Source: Silene conica
Lineage: Eukaryota; Streptophyta; Magnoliopsida; Caryophyllales; Caryophyllaceae
Direction of reading: 5' to 3'
Length of the DNA: 64,000 bases
Assembly (NCBI GenBank): GCA_029255685.2
Contig: CM055315.2
Location: forward strand, 57,135,181 to 57,199,180
In this document: positions 32,461-42,002 of the stretch, one piece after another
Numbering within the stretch: position 1 is the stretch's first letter
Layout: every line of letters begins with the position of its first letter
Program-made: the position numbers and the translations under genes
Notes under the pieces: model-generated
Databases searched by the model: none
What the model was told of the DNA's origin: nothing
Seen by the model: the letters and a program-made list of their open reading frames with translations, nothing else

Positions 32461-33393
32461 TTTGTTGGCCTATTTGTAGGATTCCTAGCACAATAGCAGC
32501 CATATCTTACGGCTTAGATCATGGTACTACCATTAGTTCTTAAGCATTGTACCATTATATAGTTGTACATTACTTTACTGTGAATCATCAATATGAATTC
32601 GCGAAATTTACTTGGTAACCAGAGCATATTATCCTTCCTAAACACCCCATCACCATTTTTTTCGGCCATCTCACACAACTTCCCCATGGCTTTCAACAAC
32701 ATGACCATCCCAAACTTTCACGAACCCACAAAACCTCTGATACTTATCAAAATGACCAATTGTACCTGTACTATGCTCACTGCACAAACATCTCTCTCTT
32801 TGAAATTCGAAATTGAAAACCTTCTCCCTCGCAAACAATAATGGCTGAAATGGAAAGCCTGACTCCACCAGCAAAACTGAGAGTGCGCCCATTCCCAATC
32901 CCACATATTTGTTACCTCTATCTCAATTCCATATTATGTGGGAATCAGATGAGAATAAAATGGGATTCGAAGGAAACAGTAGTAGAGTAGATGAATAAAG
33001 GCATACACATCTGAAAAAAAAAATGAAAATTGAAAAAAGAATGTAAATATGAACCTGACAGTATGTCGGAAGAAATCTAGGTGCGGAAGAACTTGAGAAG
33101 GATAAAGCATAAGAAAAGAAAGAAGATTAAAAGGAAGAGATAATCAACAAAGATAAAGAATTTGGTTGAGAAATCATCCTTGTTTTTCTTGGAGTATTTC
33201 TGGTCAACCTCCTCCATTTGCTCCAACCTTGCCATCTTACTTCACGTTTCAGCCTTCTTTCAATCTCTTCCTGTCTTTCTGATCTACAACTTCCTCAATG
33301 TAAATTATCTATATTCCGTGATTATCTTTCCAATCTTCATGAGCAGTTAAAAAAAATTGGTTTGGGTCGGCTTCCGGTCGACTTATTTTCACA

Positions 33394-33401
33394 TTTACAA
33401 C
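33394..33401. repeat. 8-bp target TTTACAAC, first of three copies
   Basis: Identical copies lie at 33903-33910 and 45020-45027, bounding two adjacent hAT MITEs. Confidence 0.9.
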
Positions 33402-33902
33402 CAGGATGTTCATTCGTGGTTCGGTTCACGGAACCGCATATTTAATTCGGTTCGCACGTGATTCGGTTTGGCAAAACTTTGCACCTAAATTGCACCGTTA
33501 CTAACGGTTATAAACGGTTCGGTTAACCACTTTAAACGGTTATTTGTGGTTCGGTTACCGATTAACCTATAAAGATGCTAACTATAGTTTTGGAAAAATT
33601 TATCTAGTAGTTTAATTTATTTTTAATATTTAATTATACTCAACAATAAAGTTATTAGTCAAACTTTAATATTAATCATTTTAACCATTTTTGAATTTGG
33701 AAACACTTTTTAATTACACAAAAGAACTATTTTTTATGTAATATTTTAATTTTTTGTTTACTTATTTGTAAACGGTTCGGTTCACGGTTAACCTCTTTTC
33801 TAAAATTGCGAACCTCAACCGAACCGTGTCCATGATAAATTTAACGGAATCTAACCATAAAAATGTACGGTTTTTCGGTTCGGTTTATTATGAACACCCC
33901 TA
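33402..33902. mobile_element. hAT MITE A, 501 bp
   Basis: Ends CAGGATGTTCA and TGAACACCCCTA are inverted repeats of the TAGGGGTGTTCA type, flanked by TTTACAAC on both sides. The body is non-coding and rich in GGTTCGGTT and AACCGAACC words near both ends. Confidence 0.88.
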
Positions 33903-33993
33903 TTTACAACTAGACTTGTACGCCGAGCCGGGCCGAAGGCAGACTGGGCCAAGAAAAGTCAGTCCTGGCACAGCACTAAAACAACGTCAGGCT

Positions 33994-34493
33994 TAGGGGT
34001 GTTACCGAGCCAATTTGAGCTCGAACTCAGGTGGGCTTGGAATCGGCTCGGAAACTTGAACTTGAGCTCGGAATCTGCTCGGAATTATCCGAGCTTAAAA
34101 AATCAAAGTTTGAAATCAACTCAGATTAGGGTCGAGCTCTATTCGAGTTCGGTTAAATATTTATTTTCTTTACTTATTAAACTTTTAAATCAAATTAAAA
34201 ATAAATATAATTTAAGAAAATGCAAATATAAGAAACATATGATTATAAATGCTAAAATGACATTTTATTAGGAACAAAAGTAATTACAAAATGACAAAAT
34301 AGCTAAAAATAATAGATAAAATCAGTTTAAATGAACTTTCGATTCTGAGCTCTACTAAGCTCGGAATCGGCTCGGATCTGGATCACCCCGACTCGAAATC
34401 GGCTCGGTATTAGTTTTGACCGATTTCGAGCCGAGCTTTTACCGAGCTGATTCCGAGAGCTCTACGAGCCGGCTCAGATCACTTACATCCCTA
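33994..34493. mobile_element. hAT MITE C, 500 bp, inside MITE B
   Basis: It begins TAGGGGTGTTACCGAGCC and ends CTTACATCCCTA. Flanks GTCAGGCT (33986-33993) and GTCGGGCT (34494-34501) agree at seven of eight bases. The body has many GAGCTCGGAATCGGCTCGG-like words near both ends and an AT-rich middle. It is non-coding. Confidence 0.82.
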
Positions 34494-34519
34494 GTCGGGC
34501 TAGGATGGGCCAAGAAAAG

Positions 34520-34524
34520 GCAAC
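34520..34524. repeat. Target duplication GCAAC, left copy (Tekay-1)
   Basis: GCAAC precedes the TG of the 5' LTR and recurs exactly at 44762-44766. Confidence 0.9.
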
Positions 34525-35340
34525 TGTAACACCCCGTATTTTCGTAAAATCTAATTTAAGCGTTTTAAGTTATTTTACATAATAAAATAATATTTTAATA
34601 ATTTATTTCGAAAGATTTTAATTTAATAAGTAAGATCCGTCTTAAGAACCTTAAGTCCTTAAGACGAATACAAACTTGGTAAACTTAAACTCGTATCTTA
34701 AATATTGGTTCAAGTGTCCGACCCATTTTATTTACTCGGAAAGGACAGTCCATAAAACCCCATAAACCCCTTTCCATCGACATATTCCTCCATCCTCAAA
34801 TATTTCCACTGTAAAAATAATCCTCACAAAACCTCCATTTTATTCATCTCTTTTTGAGAAATTCTTCATCATCCGTTCATCGATTTGAGGAGTGGGCTTA
34901 GACGATCCAGAAGTCGATAGCTACTTGGTTGAGGAGGATCTTTAGCCGGAATCGCTTGAAAGGTGACGATAATGAGATAACTCGGCCTTTATGTGTATAT
35001 TAGCAAGTTTGTGGTGTTCTTGTATTTAGTTCCTGATTTTGTTAAAATATAATGCTTAAAGGACTTAGTAACATGTTTAGGAATGTGTTATTGTGTTGAA
35101 TTCAAGCTTGTTGATGTTCTTAAGATCATATGTTGTTTTCTGAAATTTGCACATTTTGCGACGGATACTCTATGTAATCATTTGAGGATTGTTATGGGAC
35201 TTGTATGCTGTTAGGATAGTGATATTTGATGTTTATAATGTTGGGCAAATCATACTTGTAATGATTATTGAAGTTTATAGGTCGATTTGTGAAGTTTGAA
35301 AAGGATTGGAAAATGCGATTTTGCGTTACAGGCTCTCTGA

Positions 35341-35734
35341 GCCGGTCGACCGACCGGCCGCCGGTCGACCGGTTGAGAGTGCGTTTGTGTGTTTTTCGTG
35401 TTTTCGAGAATTTGGCCTTGGACTGCCAGCCGGCCGACCAGCTGCCTGCCGACCGGCTGGTAGTCTCTTGTGTTGTGTCTTGTTGCGAAAAACCTAGGAA
35501 GAATGGGAGCCTAGCCGGCAGACCGGCCGCCTGCCAGCCGGCTGGGAGTGCATTTGGGTTGGTTTACGAAATAGCAAAGGCGAGGGAAATGGGGTTCCCA
35601 GCCGGCCGACCGGCTGGGAGTCCTTATGTGTTTTGTTTTCAAAAAGGAAGTGTAGGCTGAGGAGGTCACCAGCCGGCCGACCGGCCGCCTGCCGACCGGC
35701 CGCCTGCCGACCGGCCGCCTGCCGACCGGCTGGG
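35341..35734 (+). repeat. Five GC-rich palindromic modules in Tekay-1 5' LTR
   Basis: Modules lie at about 35341-35378, 35425-35460, 35511-35549, 35597-35620 and 35668-35734, each built from AGCCGG, GACCGGC and CCGGCTGGGA words in inverted arrangement, spaced about 85 bases apart. The last one has a three-fold CCGCCTGCCGACCGG expansion absent from the 3' LTR. Confidence 0.85.
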
Positions 35735-35889
35735 GACCCCTGTAAGCTATTTTGAAATCGTAATTTATTCGTAACTTTCAAACGGTTAATCGGTTTTGAT
35801 TGAAACTTGTTTTGTGTACTCGTGATATGTATTTGAGGTCCCCGGAGGATGGGCAACATTATATTGGGTTCGGGAATGGAGTAAGGATA

Positions 35890-35930
35890 GAGACCCCCCG
35901 GTCGGGTAACCGAAAGGGAAACCGGCTCTC
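35890..35930 (+). repeat. GGGTAACC motif, copy upstream of hairpin array
   Basis: GACCCCCCGGTCGGGTAACC is followed by GAAAGGGAAACCGGCTCTCC. CCGGT/ACCGG can pair around a CC-GAAA-GG tip. A related copy lies after the array at 36759-36800 (GATTGGGTAACCAGTAGGG), and both copies recur in the other two Tekay LTRs (43321 and 44190; 61215 and 62083). Confidence 0.6.
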
Positions 35931-36026
35931 CCTCATCTTAGTTCCCGGGGTCAATTAAATGTTGATTAGAAGTTGAAAGGTAGAGCTATAGAGTAGTTCA
36001 TAGACCTGGATGATATTGTTTTGATG

Positions 36027-36615
36027 CGTATTAAGTTATGCCTTAAGCTGGCCTCTGAACTTAATACGTAGGTTGTTTGTCGTGTATGGGAACATTCGTT
36101 GAGTTTTCGCCTCTGAGTTCCATACATGTCTGTTTGTCGTGTCTGGGACATGCGTTGAGTTTTCGCCTCTGAGTCCAGACATGTATGTGTGATCGCGTCA
36201 GGACATGCCTTAAGCTGACCTCTGAGTCTGACGAGTAGAGCAACTGCACGACGGGGCAGTCATATTGTCATACCTTACCCGGAGTGCAGGTGTTTGGTAC
36301 TAGAACATGCGTTGACTTTTCGCCTCTGAGTTTAGTACCTTGTGATGTGGTAGGGGAACATGCGTTGAGTTTTCGCCTCTGAGTTCCTTACTTGTGATAG
36401 TGAATTGAATGCTAGTCCATGCGTTGAGTTTTCGCCTCTGAGTCTAGTGTTCTGTGATAGCCGGTCCATGCGTTGAGTTTTCGCCTCTGAGTCCTTGCTT
36501 GATATTGTGAACTTGGTATCTAGGTTATGCGTTAAGATGTCGCCTCTGAACCTTTATACTTGCTGAATGTTTGGTAACTAGGTTATGTCTTAAGTTGACC
36601 GCTGAACCTCTTTAC
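36027..36615 (+). repeat. Array of ten covarying hairpins, Tekay-1 5' LTR
   Basis: Ten units of about 42-45 bases share the core ATGCGTTGAGTTTTCGC then CTCTGA (or variants), flanked by arms that are specific to each unit and mostly complementary. Examples: CGTATTAAGTT/AACTTAATACG; GTATGGGAAC/GTTCCATAC; TGTCTGGGAC/GTCCAGACA; CGTCAGGAC/GTCTGACG; GGTACTAGAAC/GTTTAGTACC. Unit 8 pairs poorly. The core itself has a short stem that changes in step (GCG/CGC, GCC/GGC, GTC/GAC). Units four and five are separated by a different hairpin (CTGCAC/GTGCAG). Confidence 0.85.
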
Positions 36616-37333
36616 TTGATGATATATCTGCTTGCCTTAGAGTTTGGTACAGTGTCAGATATGCATGTTGAAGTTTATGATTATATTGCTGGAGTTGTAA
36701 TCTGTTCATCCAAGGCATTGGATGACTCTTTTATCGGTTTCATAAATAGTTGGATTGAAAGACCCCCCGATTGGGTAACCAGTAGGGAAACCGGCTCTCC
36801 TTCCTAACGGTTTATGAAGTTGGTTGAGAGCCGTGCACTAGAGTCTGCATGTTAGTAAGAGATCAGATGATGAGATGTTTATGCTTCACATGTTGATATA
36901 TGTTGGAGTGTTCTGTATTGTTTTATGTGTTACGTGTTGTCACAAAAGGTGGCTAGGAGAACTCTAGTCACTCCCCACTGATTGTGGCGTACATGTTTTC
37001 ATGTATGTAGGTACATGCAGGTTGGAGATGAGATCACAGGAGGGCTAGCGAGTGATGATCCTTCATCATATGACTTATACCCTATCGTTAGCTAGACTGT
37101 TAGACTTTTGTTACTTTACGTTTTGGTGCCTATAGGGATGTTCCATCCCAGGCTGTGTATATATTTCATTTCAGTACTTAGAACTGTTACTTATCTATTT
37201 TGGTTTCAGTTTCAGTTTCTGTTTCAGTTTAAGACTTCTCGCATGTTGTTTATCTTTTAAAAAGTTTTAATTCCGCTGCATTTTTAGTACTTTTGTATGT
37301 TTATATTTCCGCTTTCGCGAGGGGTTTTACAGT

Positions 37334-37345
37334 TGGCATCAGAGC
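37334..37345 (+). other. Tekay-1 primer-binding site
   Basis: TGGCATCAGAGC lies two bases after the LTR. The second Tekay has the standard TGGTATCAGAGC at 62668. Confidence 0.8.
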
Positions 37346-37497
37346 ATTATTGCTCCCGACGCACTCATGTGACCCCCAACCTTAACTTGACCAAATAAAC
37401 AAATAATGAATGAGAGATGGGTAGATCTAAGGATTTATTTTGTAGTCTATTTGTGAATGCTAACTGCTAAGCTAATACTTGTTTTCTCTTTTGAAGG

Positions 37498-40400
37498 ATG
37501 GTGAGACCTAGGGCTGCTGATAACATTGTGCTGCAAGCAATTCAGCATTTGCTTGAGACTCAGAGACAGCAAGCAGGGAATGTTCCACCTCCTCCACCGC
37601 CAGGCAACGAGGCTAATCGTCCTGGTAGTTTCTCATGGATAGCTTCGCAGATGTCCCGTAGCCACGTGAAGACTTATGGTGGCGAGGTTGATCCGGTAGC
37701 TCTTACCGAGTGGTTCAGAGAGATGGAAAAGAGCTTCACTATGTATTCGGTGGGTAGAGAGGATAGAGTGCGGCTAGCCACTCACTTTCTTACCCTTGAA
37801 GCCGATAGGTGGTGGGCGTTGACAGGACCTACTTTCACTCTTGATCCTTTGTTCGATTGGGAGGCTTTTAAGGATAAGCTCGAGACGAGGTTCTATCCTA
37901 AAGATCTCAGATCACAGCGACTCAAAGAATTCATGGATTTAAAGCAAGACAAGATGTCAGTTCAGGAGTTCACAGACCGATTCAACCAGCTTGCTCACTT
38001 CGCATCGAGATTTGTCAGAGATGAGGCCGAGAGAGTCTACTTTTACCGTGGCAAGCTAGGGCCACGCATCGAGAGCATGGTTCGTCGAGATTCGACTTCT
38101 TTTGTAGAGGTATATGATGATGCTATTTGGGCCGAGAGTTCTATTCGTGCCATAGATGCTGAGACCCGTGCTGCTACTTCTAGTGTGACTCCTCACCAGA
38201 GATCAGTATACTAGGGGAAGAGACCATTTGTTCCTTCTACTTCTTCGCCTTCTTCTCAGAAGAAGCGTTTTGAGAGGTTCTCTGCTCCGGTTGCTAAGAC
38301 CACATTTCACACCGACACTGCTTCTACTGTTTGCCGCCGTTGTGGTAAACCGCTTCATCCAGGGTTTGATTGTTTCAAGAATGCCTATAAGTGTTATACT
38401 TGTAATGGATACGGGCATAGGTCCTTTGATTGTCCTGAGAAGGATACTGTTATTGGCAAGGCTGCCACTGCTGCTGCGGCGACTAGAGGAGGAAAGCCGA
38501 AAGGGAAGATTTTTGTGATGACTAGGGCTGAGGCTGAGGCTCATCCAGATATTGTTGCCGGTATCTTTTCTATTCTTGGCGCTGAGTGCCTTATTTTGTC
38601 CGATACTGGAGCTTCTCTTTCTTTTATATCGACTCAGTTCGCAGACCGTTTAGCTCTTGAGTCTTCATTGGTTGAGGAGACTTCCATTTCCTTACCTTCT
38701 GGAGACGTGTTTTCCTGCTCTTCGTCCCATAGGGATGTTCCTATTATTATTGGTCAAACCACATTTCCAGCGGACTTACTGAGATTTCCTCTCGAGGAGT
38801 TTGACATTATCCTCGGTATGGATTGGTTATCGCGATACCATGCTCGCTTCGAGTGTCGCGACCAGAAAATCTGCTTGAGGAGTTCTTCAGGAGTTCGTGT
38901 TTCCTATAGGGGAACTCGCCCTCAAAGGGGTGTTCGTGTTATCTCTTCGATGAAAGCATCTCATCTTCTTAGGAAGGGTTGCCAAGCCTTCCTATGTGTT
39001 GTTACAGCTGCTAAGCCATCGCTACCGAAGCTTGAGGATGTAGCCATTGTTCGTGAGTATCCAGATGTTTTCCCAGATGACTTTCCAGGGATACCGCCAG
39101 AGAGAGATGTGGAGTTTACTATTGAGCTTGTTCCAGGTACCGGACCGATTTCCAAAGCTCCTTACCGTATGGCTCCGCCAGAGTTGAAAGAGTTGAAGCA
39201 GCAATTGGAAGAGATGATCGAGAAAGGGTTCATTAGACCGAGTGCTTCTCCGTGGGGTGCTCCCGTTTTGTTCGTTAAGAAGAAAGATGGTTCCATGAGA
39301 CTTTGCATTGACTATAGAGAGCTGAACCGAGTGACCGTGAAGAATAGATATCCTTTGCCTAGGATAGACGACTTGTTTGTTCAGTTGAGAGGTGCTTCGA
39401 GGTTTTCCAAGATTGATCTTCGATCGGGTTATCATCAGATTCCAGTGAGGGAGGCTGATATTGCGAAGAATGCTTTTCGTACCAGATATGGGCATTTTGA
39501 GTTCGTGGTTATGCCTTTTGGGTTGACTAATGCACCTGCTATCTTCATGGATCAGATGAACCGTACCTTCAGTGAGTATCTTGACACTTGTGTTGTGGTG
39601 TTTATTAATGATATCCTCATATACTCTAAGACCGATGAGGAGCATGCTGAGAATCTTAGATTGATTCTTGGGATTTTACGTCGTTAGAAGTGGTTCGCAA
39701 AGTTCTCTAAGTGTGAGTTTTGGCTTTCTAAGGTTGCATTTCTTGGACATGTGATATCTAGTGAGGGAGTTATGGTTGATCCCGCGAAGATTGAGGCCGT
39801 TGTGGATTGGGAGAGTCCCAAAGACGTTGGAGAGATCCGCAGTTTCCTTGGATTGGCTGGTTATTATCGTAGATTTGTTGAGGATTTCTCTAGATTGGCT
39901 CGCCCGATGACTCAGTTGCTGAAGAAAGAAGCCAAATTTGTGTGGACCGACAAGTGCGAGAGTTCTTTTCAGGAATTGAAGACCAGATTGACTTCCGCCC
40001 CCGTGTTAGCTTTGCCAGAGATTGGAGTTGACTTCGATGTGTATTGTGATGCTTCGATGTTAGGACTAGGATGTGTATTGATGCAAAGTGGTAAGGTGAT
40101 AGCCTATTCATCTAGACAGTTGAGAGTTCACGAGGTGAACTATCCGACACATGACATGGAGTTAGCCGCAGTCGTTCATGCTTTGAAGATGTGGCGACAT
40201 TATCTGATTGGATCCCATTGCCGTATTTTCACAGATCACAAGAGTCTTAAGTACATTTTTACCCAGAAGGACCTTAACATGAGACAGAGACGTTGGCTAG
40301 AGTTAGTGAAAGATTACGACATCGAGTTGTTATATCATGAGGGAAAAGCCAATGTAGTTGCTGATGCGCTTAGCCGCAAGACTTCTCACTCGATTAGTGC

Positions 40401-41935
40401 CATGAGAGTATTGCCCGATGAGTTGTGTTCCGAGTTCCGGAAATTGAGGTTAGAGATGGTGGGTAATGGTTTTGATTGGTTAGCTGCTATGACTACCGAG
40501 CCGTCTTTATATTGGGAGATTCGCCAGAGTTTACCTTCAGATGCCAATTTCAAGAAGTTCGAGGCTAAGATTTCGAGTGGTGTTGCACCTGACTTAGTGA
40601 TTGATGTTGATGGTTTCCTTAGGTTCCGTGGTAGGATGTATGTTCCCGATGTGCCAGATCTGAGGAAGAGGGTTATTGATGAGGCTCATTTGACACCGTA
40701 TTCAGTTCATCCGGGTAGAGAGAAGATGCACAAGGACTTAAGACTTATATTTTGGTGGCCCGGGATGAAGAAAGACATTCTGGATTATGTTAGTAGGTGC
40801 TTGACTTGTCAACAAGTCAAGATAGAGCATATGAGGCCTGGTGGTTTGCTACAGCCGCTTCCCGTCCCTCAGTGGAAGTGGGAATGCATATCTATGGATT
40901 TTTTGTGACAGCTTTGCCTAAGACTGTGGGAGGCAAAGATGCGATTTGGGTTATTGGGGATCGACTAACTAAGTGTGCTAGATTCGTGCCGATCAGAGAG
41001 ACGTGGGATATGGACCGTTTAGCCAGGGCTTATATTTCTGAGATAGTCCGTTATCATGGTGTCCCGAAGGAGATCGTTTCAGATCGAGATCCGAGGTTTT
41101 GTTCTAGATTCTGGAAGGCTTTACAAGAGGCTATGGGTAGCCGTTTGTTGATGAGCACCGCATTTCATGCCGCGACCGATGGTCAGTCCGAGAGGACTAT
41201 ACAGACACTAGAGGATTTGCTCCGCGCTTGTGCCCTCGATTTTCAGAGATCTTGGGACAGTGTTTGCCGTTGGTAGAGTTTTCTTACAACAACAGTTACC
41301 ATGCTTCCATTGGTATGGCTCCGTACGAGGCTCTTTACGGAAGGAAGTGCCGTAGCCCGATCTGTTGGGATCAGGCGAGTGACGTGCGCGACCTTGGACC
41401 TGACCAGCTAGCTGAGACCATTGACCGTGTACAGCTCATTAGGAATAGGATGAAGGCCGCTCAGGACCGGCAGAAGTCCTATGCTGATGTCCGTCGTAGA
41501 CCCTTAGAGTTCAAGGGGGGTGACAGTGTCTTTTTGAGGGTGTCTCCGATGAAGGGCGTCAAGAGGTTTGGCGTTAAGGGCAAGCTGAGCCCTAAGTACA
41601 TTGGACCTTTTGTGATCGCGAAGAAGATTGGCGCCGTAGCTTATCGTTTGGACTTGCCTCCTAGTTTGGGCAAGGTTCATAACGTCTTTCACGTTTCCCA
41701 GCTCCGCAGATATGTTAGTGATCCGAGTCATGTACTGCACAGAGAGATCGTGAACCTAGAGCCGAGTCTTGCCTTCGAGGAGCGTCCAGTGAAGATCCTT
41801 GACCGACAGGAGAGGAAGCTTAGGAGCAAGGTGGTGCCCTTGGTGAAGATTATATGGCGTTGCGGTGATGTCGAGGAGCAAACTTGGGAGACTGAGGCAT
41901 CGATGCGTATCGCGCATCCTTCCCTTTTCGATTGA
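37498..41935 (+). pseudogene. Tekay-1 gag-pol with chromodomain-like tail, broken
   Basis: ATG 37498 opens gag (KTYGGEVDPVALTEWFREME to ADRWWAL), followed by cysteine motifs [14 protein letters not shown] and [14 protein letters not shown] (38333-38430). TAG at 38212 interrupts gag in the same frame. The protease has [10 protein letters not shown] (near 38600). RT has [20 protein letters not shown] and MPFGLTNAP, but the catalytic motif reads FINDILIY instead of FIDD (AAT at 39607-39609). TAG at 39685 follows. RNase H ([15 protein letters not shown]) is complete. The integrase finger is near 40690-40810. A T-run at 40898-40903 and an indel near 41270 shift the frame. The integrase core has VSDRDPRFCSRFW, and the end (KILDRQERKLRSK, then IIWRCGDVEEQTWE) is the chromodomain-like tail that may guide integration to heterochromatin. 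Confidence 0.92.
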
Positions 41936-42002
41936 GGTATAGTTAGTTAGAAGTTATCTTCGTTCGAGTTTCGAGGACGAAACTTTTTGAAGTGTGGGTG
42001 AT
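41936..42002 (+). other. Tekay-1 3' untranslated end and polypurine tract
   Basis: A short non-coding end carries GTTTCGAGGACGAAACTTTTTGAAGTGTGGGT-type sequence (GTTTCGAGGACGAAAC can pair), then purine-rich GAAGTGTGGGTGAT just before the 3' LTR. Confidence 0.7.

Larger units (their letters stand above)
28939..33393. other. Low-repeat region, no confirmed gene
   Basis: These 4.4 kb lack LTR elements. They hold a Tourist-like MITE (30681-30875), a weaker Stowaway-like MITE (32336-32460), a tandem duplication (31150-31242) and a few short open segments on the minus strand with splice-like borders. I recognise no protein family. It may be old host intergenic DNA or a decayed gene. Confidence 0.45.
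34525..37331 (+). repeat. Tekay-1 5' LTR
   Basis: 2807 bases. Order within it: an AT-rich leader, GC-rich palindrome modules (35341-35734), a CCCCCCGG-type motif (35890-35930), the hairpin array (36027-36615), a second copy of that motif (36759-36800), and a pyrimidine-rich end with CAGTTT repeats. It is otherwise nearly identical to 42003-44761. No clear TATA box was found. Confidence 0.93.

Noticed and set aside
35268..35859. ORFs on both strands rich in PAGRPAAG repeats (also near 42670-43290, 46345-46789, 54431-55196 and 60546-61184)
   Set aside because: They are translations of the GC-rich palindromes in non-coding LTR or UTR sequence and are open in several frames at once.
36027..36615. 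The regular repeats with variable spacers look superficially like a CRISPR array
   Set aside because: The variable parts are self-complementary arms, there is no leader or cas gene, and the sequence is inside a plant LTR.
36027..36615. Hammerhead or other known self-cleaving ribozyme as in retrozymes
   Set aside because: The conserved core lacks the CTGATGA and GAAA boxes of hammerheads, and I could not match it to another known ribozyme by eye.
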